Part shown: positions 12,478 to 24,000 of the stretch, piece after piece
Layout: each line of letters opens with the position of its first letter
Position numbering within the stretch: position 1 is the stretch's first letter
Source: Leguminivora glycinivorella
Taxonomy: Eukaryota > Arthropoda > Insecta > Lepidoptera > Tortricidae
Direction: 5' to 3'
Length of the DNA: 64,000 nucleotides
Assembly: GCF_023078275.1 (NCBI RefSeq)
Contig: NC_062971.1
Location: 14,818,001 to 14,882,000 of the forward strand
Position numbers and translations under genes: made by a program
Notes under the pieces: model-generated
Told to the model about the DNA's origin: nothing
Databases searched by the model: none
The model's input: the letters and a program-made list of their open reading frames with translations, nothing else

Positions 12478-13212
12478 GTTGTATTTGACTACCAATTGCT
12501 GTGGAATAAACTACGGGAACGGAAAGCGCCCACGCCAATTATTAAGATACTGGAGAAGTGGTATTCCCAGCAGAAGAACGTAGTAAGATGGAAGTCAACT
12601 CTGTCCACAGCCAGCGGGCTAAACTGTGGCGTGAGACAAGGAGGCAGTATGTCTCCGGCTCTCTTCAGCGTGTACATGGATGGGCTGTCGCAGGCTTTGA
12701 CCAGTACCGAGGTTGTCTGCTCCATCAATGGGCAAATGATAAATCACATCGCTTATGCAGACGATATGGTCCTACTAGCACCATCTGTGGGAGCTATGCG
12801 TAAGTTACTTGCAGAATGCGAGAGATACGCCAGCCAGCATAACATGAGATACAATCCGGACAAGTCTGAATTTATGCTCATGGAGGCAGCACATATGCCC
12901 ACACATGTACCACCTCTTTTGCTTGATGGAGTTCAATTGCGGAGAGTACACGAAGTCAAATATCTTGGCCACATCTTGTTGTCCAGTTTAAAAGACCAGG
13001 AGGACATAGAAAGGCAGACGCGAGCCACCGCAGTAAGGGCAAACATGTTGGCTAGAAGATTCACCAAATGTAGTGACAGCGTAAAAAGACAGCTGTTCCT
13101 CAGTTTTTGTACAAGCGTGTATACTGTCGAGTTATGGCCCGACTACACCTGCGCGGCGATGAGAGACCTGCGCGTGCAATACAACACATACTATGTACTG
13201 ATATTTCGTTAA
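12478..13212 (+). pseudogene. 5'-truncated LINE (non-LTR) reverse transcriptase fragment
   Basis: The open frame continues upstream of the first usable start at 12496 to just after an in-frame TGA at 12475. Its first residues (VFDYQLLWNKL) resemble the region just after RT motif A. Downstream come the motif-B-like GVRQGGSMSPALFSVYMDG (about residues 49-67 counted from 12496), the catalytic motif C HIAYADDMVLLAP (about 87-99) and the D-like region YLGHIL. This is the palm domain of a non-LTR retrotransposon RT. Missing are the endonuclease, the fingers and RT motifs 0-2 upstream, and the thumb and C-terminal domain downstream: the frame ends in unrelated residues. It cannot encode a working enzyme. 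I cannot name the clade securely; it looks R1/Jockey-like in layout. Confidence 0.8.
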
Positions 13213-13462
13213 ACGGAGAATACTATGATTCAGGCACGTCCACGACAACGCTCGTGAGATTGCATCGATGTTATTGACCCTCAGTGATATGCTTTAAAAA
13301 CCAGTCCGTACAAGAAGAATTTCGGAACAATCTGATTCAATTAATGAGGGTTTTCTACTCGTCAATATTTTTTTCCGCCAAGCGGCGATCCTGAGGTCTT
13401 TCTGACCGTAAACTTAACTTACTAAATAAATGTTGATTTGATATACGCAAATATGTGTCTAA

Positions 13463-13580
13463 GGCCCACTTGCACCAACCACTTAACTCAGGGTTAGTGG
13501 GCTGTCATTAGTCACATTCCATATAAAATGGTGGGTTAACCCTCAGGTTAACCCTCCATTTTCGTCGGTGCAAGTGGCCC
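13463..13580. mobile_element. 118-bp MITE with TAA target duplication
   Basis: The ends ggcccacttgcacc and ggtgcaagtggccc are near-perfect inverted repeats, and TAA flanks both sides (13460-13462 and 13581-13583). The middle is itself partly palindromic (gggttaaccctcaggttaaccc). A 3-bp T/A-rich duplication fits the PIF/Harbinger type of non-autonomous element. It sits inside the inverted-repeat composite. Confidence 0.7.
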
Positions 13581-13817
13581 TAAGTAATACTTGAACAGCC
13601 CCCAAATAATAATAATTCGTTCTCCGCTACGCCTCCTGTAAATATATGTAAACTATCCCATTTGGCCATTACCATCCACCGATTATTTCTGATCCAGTTA
13701 TACTAGACTTATGATATAATCCTATTTTTTGAAATAACTGGCACTATTTTGGTCTTAAATGAAAGCTAGTGAAATTTTCTACATTTTTATTTTACAATTT
13801 ATGTAATAGCCTGAGTT

Positions 13818-14196
13818 GTTTTGCTGATATCTGTCTCAAAATATTAGCAAAACGAATATTTTTATAGAAAGGGGAAAAATGCTCTTTTTTTGACGCTTCA
13901 TATCTCAAAAAATATTTGACGGACATTGATAAAAAAGATGTCAAACTGTTTGGAATTTAATGCGCTTTCAATATTACACAGCAACTTTCGATTATAAATG
14001 CATAGTTTTTTAATAAAACGGCAAAAACCAAAAAAAGTCTGATTTTTTTACTTTTTTTTTTAAATTGCGAAGTTAGCACACCATTTTTTTGCTTGCAAAA
14101 TATAGTCCTACATTCCCCCAAGGACCCCAAATAACATACCAAAAATGCAGCTTTACATCACACTTTGTTTTTTTATTTCTCTTTTTGACCAGTGTA
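13818..14196 (-). repeat. right arm of the long inverted repeat
   Basis: Reverse complement of the left arm. It ends about 28 bp before the BEL target duplication, so the BEL element landed just outside, not inside, this arm. Confidence 0.7.
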
Positions 14197-14223
14197 AACA
14201 CCATTTTGCATGATTGGATAACA

Positions 14224-14228
14224 CTTAC
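14224..14228 (+). repeat. BEL/Pao target-site duplication, left copy
   Basis: CTTAC immediately precedes the left LTR and recurs immediately after the right LTR at 21077-21081. Five-base duplications are usual for BEL/Pao elements. Confidence 0.85.
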
Positions 14229-14429
14229 TGTTGATGACGGCCTCTTTACGTATTATATACTTTCTACCTTTATACTTTTTCTACCTTTTTTATGATATTT
14301 TTACATGTCATAGATCTGTTCTGTCACCTAATGTCTAATGAAATAAAACCATACTAGTGTTTGCAAGACTTCTTTTTATTAATATTATTTACCTACTTAA
14401 TAGGAGTTCAACAGCTCAGGAGACCATCA
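14229..14429 (+). repeat. BEL/Pao 5' LTR
   Basis: It starts TGTTGATGACGG and ends ACCATCA. The first ~139 bp match the 3' LTR exactly by eye, while the last ~62 bp differ at about 13 positions. An AATAAA lies within 'gaaataaaacc' near 14340. Target duplication CTTAC is at the outer edge. Confidence 0.92.
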
Positions 14430-14447
14430 TTGGTCCATCGCAGCCGT
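14430..14447 (+). other. probable primer-binding site of the BEL element
   Basis: Directly after the LTR the sequence reads TTGGTCCATCGCAGCCG. The TGG start, one base after the LTR, is what a tRNA 3' CCA end would pair with. I could not match it to a particular tRNA from memory. Confidence 0.5.
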
Positions 14448-14481
14448 CCTAGTGTTATGTTTTGAACCGCGCACGTAAGTT

Positions 14482-17115
14482 ATGAGCTACAAAATGATTC
14501 GAACACCTATTAAGACACGAAGTCTTGCTCGCGCAGAGCGCGATGCAAAAACAGATGTCATTAGACTATCTAAGTCTTCGCCCCCGCACTCCATGACCAT
14601 CCGACCTGCGGACACGACGTTCGTCGCCGGTAGCAGCCATATGGAAACACCGCAGCACATCGATGTGCCGCACCCGCTACCAGCGCACAGCATGTTGTCA
14701 AAGTCTTCGTCTGCCCTAAGGAAAAGGTTGGAATATGAGCGCGCTATTGAAAAGGCCAAGATTGCTAACGAGTTGATAGACCTGAAGTATGAGGCTGATC
14801 TAGCCGACCTAAAGTCCGAGAAATACAGTTCACACCAGAGTGGTATAATGTCACGTCACAGCTCCCACATTAGTAACGCTACTAAGAGCACACGTCAAAA
14901 TGTCGAAGACTGGATAGAGCGAAGCTCGCAAGAACTTGATCCGTTGCAGCGCGCCCCCGTGCATGTTGATAACCCGCGTGACTGCGACCAGCCGGCAGCT
15001 ACCGACGCCGACTCGAACGATACGATCAAATTGCTTGCAACTGCAGTTAAAAATTTGACACTCGCTTCCACTAAAGATAAGTCACACGACAACATTTTGA
15101 GCCGCATGTGTATGCCGCGAGATTTACCCAAGTTTTCCGGCGATCCGCTCGAATGGTTACAATTTAAACAAGCGTTTGAGGAGTCTACTGAAGTATGTAA
15201 ATTTACCCTGAAGGAAAACTTATGGCGATTACGTAAGTGTTTACATGGACAAGCTAAAGAAACCGTGTCAGCCCTGCTTATGTCCGCCGCCTCGCCTGAT
15301 CGCATCATGGCGACACTTGAACTTCGTCACGGCGACCCCGAATGTATAATAAGCAGACTTATTCACGACATTAAGAAGCTTCAGCCCATGTCCCAAGAGT
15401 ACCAGAAAGACATTGTCAATTTTTCTGTCAAAGTTCAAAACTTTGTCGAGTCTGTGAAGGCAGTGGGGCGCGAGGAGTATGTACAAGGTCTCAGTATTGT
15501 ACCACTGCTAATTTCAAAGATACCACCAGTCCTTGTCTCTAAGTGGTCTGACTACAGCTTCCCATTGATTAAGGAGGGAGGAAAGTCACGATTGTCTATT
15601 ATGTCCGATTTTCTGAACACCGAAGCTGTCAAGATCGCTACGACTGCTAACGTCAATCTACAAAATTATCGCCCTGAGCAAAATAAACAAAAGCAACACG
15701 ATACTATTACGAAAGTTGCACCAAAAGCGCAAGCAATACTGTTGCAAACTGACCAACGTGACAACACAGAGAAGAACGATAAGTGCTCATTTTGCCGCAC
15801 TCAATATCATAAGTTGCCTGATTGCAAGAAGTTTAAACGCGCCTTACGTAAAGACAGATGGCGCCACGTTAAGAAGTATGGACTTTGCTACAAATGCATA
15901 TCGCAACGTCACGATCGTGAGACTTGTTCTGCCCCTATGTGCGACAAGGATAATTGCGGAGATGCACACCACAGTCTACTGCACTACGAATATATCGGCA
16001 AAGACGGCGATACTTCAACTTCTCGCCCCGTCGATGTAAATGTCAGCGCCTTGCCGCAGCCCGAGTCAAACATAGTCACAGAGCCTACAACATCGAGTTC
16101 TACGTCATCGCCTGTAACTGAAGCTGCGACATGCTCTATAGATACTGAAAAGCATGTACTATTGAAAGTAGTTCCTGTCAACATTCACGGGCCGAACGGC
16201 GTGTTTAGTACGACTGCATTTTTGGACGACGGGTCTACAGTTTCATTACTCAGCGTGGAGCTGGCGGCGCGCGCCGGCCTCTCCGGCCACAACGAGACCA
16301 TGCGCGTGTGCGGCGCCTGGAAGGACGACGAACTCGTACGCGAAGCAACTGTTGTCAATTTACGTATTTCTTGTATTAATGGTAGTACGCATAATTTAAA
16401 TGTACGTAGCGTTGATCAATTAGGTATACCTGTACAAAATGTCAAATTAGTAGATTGCGACCAGTATGAACATTTGAAAAAATTGAAAAATCAGCTTCCT
16501 TATGCTAAGATTTCTAAGCCTGAGTTGTTAATAGGTCAGGACAATTATAATTTACTTGTGCCTTTAGAATTATGTTTAGGGCAGGATGATGAGCCGTCAG
16601 CAACACGTACCCCCTTAGGTTGGTGTATACACGGGCCGGTACACGTGCCACGCGCGCCGCGGGCCGCACGCCCTGCGCACACCGCGCACGCTACGCTCCA
16701 CTTGTGCGTGGTGTCTGAGGAAGACGCCGTCGCGCACGCCCTGCGTGAGCTACACGACGAGGTACGCCGCTCGTTTGCGATCGACTCTTTGGGTGTTGCA
16801 GGTAAGCCTAGAGAGAATGTTGACGATGTGAAAGCGCAGGAAATGTTAGACAAGTCTGCAGTGCTCATCAATGGCAGGTGGTCAGTGGGTCTACCATGGA
16901 AGGATCCGCACGTCAGCTTGCCCGATAGTTACCCTAGCGCCTTTAAGCGGTTACAGGGTGTAGAAAAAAAGATGCGAGCTGACAAAGCTTATGGACTCAG
17001 GTACGAGGAACGTGTCAACCATTTGTTTGAAAACGATTTCGCTCGCGAAATGGCCGACACGTCACTCACGACCAATACGTGGTATTTACCACACTTTGGA
17101 GTCGACAATCCGTGA
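14482..17115 (+). pseudogene. BEL/Pao gag-protease and start of pol (truncated by insertion)
   Basis: An 877-codon frame starting at the first ATG after the 5' LTR. In order: a charged coiled-coil-like segment near residues 78-115, a DUF1759-type gag region from about 214 (LPKFSGDPLEW) to about 350, Cys/His zinc-knuckle motifs at about 435-496 (CSFC, CYKC, then MCDKDNCGDAHH), and an aspartic-protease-like domain with catalytic DDGST at 582-586 (DUF1758-type). The last ~75 residues are the N-terminal part of the RT region. The final codons enter the foldback at 17112 and meet a stop at once. Gag would package the RNA and the protease would cleave the polyprotein. The frame up to the insertion has no stop or frameshift, so gag and protease could still be made. 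Confidence 0.92.
17104..17111 (+). repeat. 8-bp target duplication of the foldback element, left copy
   Basis: GACAATCC occurs directly before 17112 and directly after 17836 (17837-17844). An 8-bp duplication is characteristic of hAT and P-type DNA transposons. Confidence 0.9.
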
Positions 17116-17836
17116 GCGTCAGAATGGCGGGTGTACATCAAGCAATCCTGGTGTCGTATACGTCAGGAGTTAGTGCTAGCAATGTGCCAAATGTGCGCCA
17201 AAATTTGAGCAATGTGCTCTTTGAACTCCAGAGATATTTAAGAAATTAATGACACCCGCCATTCTGACGTCAGGTTGGCGGGTGTACTTCCAGTTCTAGC
17301 TAATGGCTGCTTACTCGAGGGTGAAAGTACTGCCTAAGGTTAGTGCTCGCAATGTGCTTCCACATGTATGAAACACACACTAATTCAGAGAGCCGTTGAA
17401 GAGTAATATATGATTGAATAATTATATCTATAAGTATCACTTTTTTGTGAAAAGCGCCTGAATGTTAATGCTGCATTGCAGCATATTAACATTGCTATTT
17501 TATTTCATCAGGCGTTATAGACATCTTTATTCAATCCCATATTACTCTTCAACGGCTCTCTGAATTAGTGTGTGTTTCATACATGTGGAAGCACATTGCG
17601 AGCACTAACCTTAGGCAGTACTTTCACCCTCAAGTTAGCAGCCATTAGCTAGAACTGGAAGTACACCCGCCAACCTGACGTCAGAATGGCGGGTGTCATT
17701 AATTTCTTAAATATCTCTGGAGTTCAAAGAGCACATTGCTCGAATTTTGGCGCACATTTGGCACATTGCTAGCACTAACTCCTGACGTATACCACACCAG
17801 GATTGCTTGATGTACACCCGCCATTCTGACGCTCAC
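17112..17836. mobile_element. 725-bp foldback element (hAT/P-type target duplication) inside pol
   Basis: An almost perfect palindrome. It begins gtgagcgtcagaatggcggg and ends with the exact reverse complement, and the two arms match with few differences nearly to the centre (about 17450-17500), where a short hairpin 'gctgcattgcagc' lies. Each arm has internal structure: the end motif 'cagaatggcgggtgt' recurs inverted about 130 bp in (near 17250-17265), followed by a second 'ggcgggtgtac'. No transposase frame is present. The 8-bp GACAATCC duplication shows it arrived by cut-and-paste transposition. Which superfamily mobilised it is inference. Confidence 0.92.
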
Positions 17837-20800
17837 GACAATCCTAACAAGAAGAAGCTGCGTTTGGTTTATGACGCAGCAGCTAAAAGTCAAGGAAAGT
17901 CCCTCAATGATTTTCTTCTAACGGGACCGGACTTACTCGCTTCCTTGTTCGGCATTATGGTTCGTTTTCGAGAGGATAGGGTAGCAGTAACCGGTGACAT
18001 AAAAGATATGTTTTTGAGAATAAAAATCAATCCTGTAGATCAAAACGCCCTCAGATTCCTGTGGAGAGGTAGGAACCCCACAGGTCTAGTGAAGACATAC
18101 GCGATGACGTCGCTGATTTTCGGCGCGAACTGCTCTCCATTCATTGCGCAGTACATAAAGAACAAGAACGCTAGCAGGTTCGAGTCTACGCTTCCAGCTG
18201 CCGTCGCTGCTATACACCACCAGCACTACATGGATGACTATATCGATAGTCTGCCGGACGAAGCTTCCGCCATCGAGATGGTAAAGAATATTCGAGATAT
18301 TCACAGCGCCGGAGGTTTCGAAATCCGCAACTGGACGTGTAATAGCGCAGCCGTGCTCGACACTATACCTAAGGATGTTTTAGGTGATACAGCTGTGAAG
18401 TTAGGACAGGACGAACATGACGATGGTGAGCGGACTCTTGGTCTGATATGGTACCCTGCTAAGGATGAACTAGGGTTCGATGTGTCATTCAAGCGCATTC
18501 CTGATAGCGTCATCAAAGGCGAACAAAGACCTACCAAGAGGGTTATGCTACGTGTCATTATGTCAATCTTTGACATTTTCGGGTTTTTGTCACCTTTCAC
18601 TACACAGGGTAAAGTTATGCTGCAGGACACCTGGCGTCTCCATATCGACTGGGACGATGTTATTCCAGACGAATTATATAAAAAATGGTGCAGTTGGTTG
18701 GAATTACTGAAACTTATTGGAGAAATTCGTCTGCCAAGATGGTACCAGTCGTGCGCTGTCAAGTGCAAGATGGGAGAAGAATTGACAGCAACTCTACCAG
18801 GCTCTTCTGTTCATGCCGCGACTCAGCAAAGCTACAACGACTTAGAGCTACATCTATTTAGTGATGCCTCACTTAAGGCTATGTCAGCTGTCGCATACTG
18901 GCGTTGGAAGAGTAACAACCAAATATTTGTCTCGTTTGTTGCCAGCAAAAGCCGCGTTTCGTCGGTGAAACCTCAAACTGTGCCACGATTGGAACTCCAA
19001 GCTGCGTTGTTAGCAGCTCGACTAGCTGACTCGCTAGCGAAAGCACATCGTTTGAACATCACTCGGCGGCACTTCTGGTGTGATTCAAGTACCGTGCTAC
19101 ACTGGATAGGCAACAACACTCGTCGATACAAAACATTTGAAGCTAACAGACTTGGCGAGATCGACGAACTGTCAAAACCCTCTGAGTGGAGATATGTACC
19201 CACAGGACTGAACGTGGCAGACATTGCCACAAGAGAAACGTTCAATTATCAGTCTTTTCTCAACGAGTGGTTCAAGGGACCTGAGTTTTTGTACAGCGAT
19301 GAGACTTTCTGGCCAGCGAACGTCCTGGAACCTGAAAATGAGGTCACTGCTCAAGCTTGTATGACCGTAGTACAAAACTCACCTACATGTTTCCCGGTTC
19401 CTGACCCTGAGCGCTTCTCCTCGTTTCTGCGAATTCTGATTTCTGCTTGTGTTCTAAAGTTTATTCACAAATGCAGAGGAATTGCCCTTGATGACTTCGC
19501 CCTGATGCAGAAGGCAAAACAACTAATCTTGCGGCAGGCTCAAGAGGATTCCTTCGCTAGTGAAATACAAGCAGTCAGGGCGGAAAAAGAGTTGTCACGC
19601 GATAGTCGACTGAGAAATCTATCTCCCTACTTGGACGAGAACAATGTCTTACGCGTAAGCGGCCGCATAGATGCTGTTTGCGACGTATCCCTGGAAGCTA
19701 AAAGACCCATTATTCTTGACGGGCGACATCCTACTACTCGGCTCTTGGTCAAGCACTACCATGTGAAGGCTGCACACGGACACCAAGAAGCGGTAGTGAA
19801 TGATCTAAAACAAGAATATTGGATAATCCAGCTTCGACCTACCGTGAAAAATGTTGCGTCTCGTTGCATGTTCTGCAGGTTAAGAAAGGCTACCCCTCAG
19901 GTGCCTCGGATGGGTGACTTACCTCGAGCGCGCATGGCGCATCATCAACGTGCTTTCACCTTTTGCGGGATCGACCTGTTTGGGCCTATGGAAGTCACCG
20001 TAGGCAGACGTCGAGAAAAACGCTACGGCGTTTTATTTACCTGTCTAACTGTTCGTGCGGTCCACATAGAAGTTGTCCACACACTTACTACGGACTCACT
20101 GATTATGGCACTTCAACGTATGGCGTCTCGACGTGGATGGCCGTCGCACATTTATTCCGATAACGGCACGAACCTACGCGGAGCAGACGTCGAACTGCGA
20201 AGATCCATCCAAGAGCTCGACAAAGAGTATCTAAGGGCCGCTGCTCTTAACAATCAAGTTCGTTGGACCTTTATCCCCCCCGCCAGTCCCCATTGGGGTG
20301 GGGCGTGGGAACGCTTGATTCGTACCGTAAAGCGATCTCTTCGTGTCATTTTAAAAGAGCGAGCGCCTCGAGACGAGACTCTGAACACCCTGCTAGCGGA
20401 AGTGGAAGGGATAGTCAACGGTCGACCATTGACACACGTGTCGGTAGAACCGGGATCATCTGAATCGCTAACGCCCAACCATTTCCTTATTGGTTCTTCA
20501 TCCAGATTGCCAGTTCATGGCGTATTTGACGATTCGGACTTAGCTTTAAGAAAGCAATGGCGAATAGCGCAGCGATTGGCCGACATGTACTGGAAACGCT
20601 GGATGAAGGAGTTCCTCCCACTTTTAATACCGAGAAAGAAGTGGCAACAGGAGCAGAAGTCGCTGAGTGTCGGTGACCTTGTGCTCGTCGTTGACCCTGA
20701 TTCCCCTCGAAACGTTTGGCCACGGGGCCTCATAAAGAGTGTCCTGCCTGGAAAAGATGGTCGCATCAGAGTAGTCGATGTCAGCACCGCTACTGGTGTA

Positions 20801-20848
20801 CTGCGCCGGTCGGTGGCGCGCGTGGCTCCTGTACCATTAGTTGATTAG
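17837..20848 (+). pseudogene. BEL/Pao pol remainder: RT, RNase H, integrase, DUF5641
   Basis: About 1003 codons downstream of the foldback, in one frame to TAG at 20848. Residue numbers are counted from an ATG at 17807 that lies in the foldback arm. RT motif A (DIKDMF) is near 64-69 and the catalytic YMDD is at 141-144. RNase H acidic residues are near D353, E396, D426 and D472. The HHCC zinc-binding region of integrase is at about 648-690. Catalytic D723 (GIDLFG), D785 (SDNGT) and E835 (GAWERL) follow. A C-terminal DUF5641-like domain is at about 900-1000. All catalytic residues are present. The element lacks a native start in this segment because pol was originally continuous with gag. Confidence 0.93.
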
Positions 20849-20864
20849 TGCTAGTCTGCGCACT

Positions 20865-20875
20865 AGGGTGGGGAG
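20865..20875 (+). other. polypurine tract of the BEL element
   Basis: AGGGTGGGGAG directly abuts the 3' LTR. It is mostly purine with one T and sits where plus-strand DNA synthesis would be primed. Confidence 0.8.
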
Positions 20876-21076
20876 TGTTGATGACGGCCTCTTTACGTAT
20901 TATATACTTTCTACCTTTATACTTTTTCTACCTTTTTTATGATATTTTTACATGTCATAGATCTGTTCTGTCACCTAATGTCTAATGAAATAAAACCATA
21001 CTAGTGTTTGCAAGTCTTCCTTTTATTAATATCTCAAAAATACTTAATAGGAGTTCAACAGCCCACAAAACCATCA
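20876..21076 (+). repeat. BEL/Pao 3' LTR
   Basis: 201 bp, TGTTGATG...ACCATCA. Identical to the 5' LTR over the first ~139 bp and clearly different in the last ~62 bp. Followed by the CTTAC duplication at 21077-21081. Confidence 0.92.
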
Positions 21077-21081
21077 CTTAC

Positions 21082-24000
21082 AATAGTAAATAATGCAGTA
21101 ATAACCAGTTGCACCGCAATAAACCACCGGTATCTATTTCACTTAATTAAATGAAGACCATCGCGTGACTGCATGAAAATAAATACTCTTGCGATGTACG
21201 AAATTGTAAAATAACAAGCATTATTAGTAATAAGGGACATGTGTTCCGAGGGAGAGATAAATATTTCAATGCATTTTGCTATTTACAAATGTGCAGTAGT
21301 GTTGGAATGTTTTCAAGTGATTAATGAGTCTGATGGACCCAATAAGTAATCTTTCAGACATATGTGGCTTTTCGTTACAGAAGGTTCCATATATGTGCTT
21401 TATTTGTTGCCACCTGGAATTCCTATGGAAATAATGTCAGAATTTCTTAGGACTCTTAGAAGCTCAAGCACAGACAGTCTATGACACTATATTCGTTTTT
21501 TTACCCATACCTATTTGTACACATATAATAAACACTGCAAAAAATATTATTATTTTATTTTATATTATTCGGAAAACCAACAGCTTAAGATCTAAAACTA
21601 AACTAGCAGAAATGTGTACTTATCTCACTTATCTGAAAAGCCAATTAAATTTTTCCACAATTATATTAAAAATTAAAATACATATTTTATCTATGTTTAT
21701 TTCTTAAGCCTTTTGTTTTACGTTTAGATATTATTATCACTCATATCTAGAATGTATACATAATATACATTTTACATACCATTCTGATTACAAACACATT
21801 TACACTTTATTTCTCGGTTAGTTTGCAGACTTGATTTAATCACAAAATAGGAATCCATCATCGTCACTGCAATAATGACAATGGAACAAAAGATTTCACT
21901 CCCCCGGTAGACAAATTATAATTAATTAACCGGTCACCTAATGTTGCCGACCCCTGTCCACTCGGAACTGGTGCGAATTATATAACCCCGAGCCAACTGT
22001 GCTTAACCCGCGCTCACGCTGAGGTGAAAGTTATAAGAAACAGAGATTTCAATAGCGTGTTTCATCCCCATAGGCCACGGGGCCACGGTAGTTGTGTTGC
22101 TTGAAAAGTATGAAATGAAAGCTCAAAGGGTGTTAATATTTGACATAACTCGTCAAGTAGGTATGTGTCGCTTACCTTCAAACTTAGGTAAATCCATTCC
22201 GCTATAAGGTTGATTATCTGTCATATCAATAATATATTTATTTATATATTCAACATGACAACAGAATAGATTTGCTCTGGTTTGAAGTTAAGCAACACGG
22301 ATTCGATTTCATTATTTGACTCCGTTACAGCTATCCTTAAAAGTTTGAGTAAAGATGTCAGTGTACATTTTGTTTGAATTTCAGTGAATATAATTATTGC
22401 TGTTGAGAAAAGGTGATGAATGTAAATTCAATTGTATTGTATTAATTGTAATTAATTTTTACATTTTCCACAGTTCTCAGCACACGCTAACCTATTTTCA
22501 CGTATTAAAGAAATCATTATTAAAGTTTTAAGACATAATTATGTTTTTCTAAATTCTTATAAATTAGACCAACGAGTTAATGTTTATAGCATAAGCGAAA
22601 AGAGAAAAGCACTTAAAGTAATTAGATTGCGGAAAACGCTCGGACTTTGCCACGATCAACCCATCGATACAGGCTGATGCAGTTTTCTCTTTATTGTTAT
22701 TGCACACCGTATTTTTAAAGAACCTTCAGGTCTAATACAATGGATATCTCTAGGAAACTAGCGTCTTAACTCTTACGGCTATCTAATTATTATCTTATGG
22801 TGAACCTAACTGTGTGTTGAATTTAACGTAAAACCAAAAAAAACACGGTGTATATGAATAATTAGATATATAATAAACATGAATTCAATTTTTTTCGACA
22901 TATTTTTTCAACAGGATGTAATTGAAAACTAATTGACAGCTTATGATTTTCTTTATAGTAATGTAGCCCTTTCTCATAAAACACAACTCGTTATAATTTG
23001 ACTAAGAACTCGTCCACATAGCTCGCACAGTAGTAGCACTATTACTTCATTAAATTAAAAAGTTTAGTAGCAAAAACAGAATTTAAACACAAAATTAGAA
23101 GCAAATTACCACTTAAAGTTAAATACTAGTTCTATTTAGTTTCGTGCCAAAAGCAAGGTAAATACGAAATTTAGATTTATTTAAGTTGAAAGCGTTCCCT
23201 GAAAATTGTCTGTCCGTATAACTAGTTAATTAAATGCCAGAGCAGCGCCTTTATTCCGTGCACGTCGGCTTCTCGGATTAAATAATTGAATATTGTACGA
23301 AAACCAAATTGTGGATTTTTATGTAACTACAGCTTCGTTTCCATGTGCAGATTGAGTTTGCGTATGTAATTTTAAACCGATCGGTTTTTTGTAACGAATA
23401 TTTTAAGGACATTCAGAACCTTCAAACATTAACATAATATTTACTTAACTACTCGTTAATTGACAATGTATTAGTCTAGTAGGTTTTATATATCTTTCGT
23501 TAGAATTAGCACTTGATTCAATCCAAACAAAATATAAATCCAAGAGGATTTGCACTAACGCGCAACCAGTCAGCAATGAACCAATTCATCATTACACTAG
23601 TAATTACATAATAGGGAAAAAATCACCCTGTACCACCGCTACATCAACGTCCCCGGGGAGGTATTACTGTCCATCGGCGAATCCGCTATTTTTTGCCGTA
23701 AATCTAATTTATTTGTATTAGTTAATGACTTATACATGTCTACCCGACGACCGTATAACTCTTTCCCTTTGCTAATGTCACAGCAGTGGGTAGTCTTGAT
23801 CATTTCTTGAATCGTTATTATTACCGATCTGTGTTCTGCCTACCCAGGACAGGACACCCTGCCTGAACAGGTGTGATTGTATGTTGTATGTATGTTACCG
23901 ATGGTATGGATTGGTGGTATGTAGTCCGAAGGCAAAGGCTGCAGAAATAAGATTGTGTCAGTTATTTTTGTGCGATGTTATTGCCGCTAACCGTAAATAA

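Larger units (their letters stand above)
11947..14196. mobile_element. inverted-repeat-bounded composite carrying an RT fragment
   Basis: Two long imperfect inverted arms, about 11947-12335 and 13818-14196, bound a 1.5-kb interior. The outermost matching words are tacaccggtcaaa on the left and tttgaccagtgta on the right. Strong inner matches include 'aaagtgtgatgtaaagctg', 'tccttgggggaatgta' and 'gagatatgaagcgtcaaaaaa'. The interior contains a truncated LINE reverse transcriptase and a small MITE. No transposase is visible and I could not define a convincing target duplication. It may be one non-autonomous DNA element that captured a retroelement fragment, or two inverted copies of a repeat either side of an unrelated insert. 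Confidence 0.6.
14229..21076 (+). mobile_element. BEL/Pao LTR retrotransposon, disrupted by a nested foldback element
   Basis: A full-length element of 6848 bp including a 725-bp insert. Both 201-bp LTRs, a primer-site position, gag-pol coding sequence and a polypurine tract are in the expected order. A 5-bp duplication flanks it. The only coding defect visible is the foldback insertion in the reverse transcriptase region (17112-17836 plus its 8-bp duplication), which ends the gag-pol frame early. There is no envelope-like frame. Confidence 0.95.

Noticed and set aside
14487..16871. Minus-strand frames of 66-137 codons across the BEL element
   Set aside because: Shadows of the gag-pol frame on the opposite strand.
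21960..22090. TATATAA with a GC-richer context as a promoter
   Set aside because: No CpG island, initiator or downstream coding exon. A single TATA word in AT-rich DNA is expected by chance.
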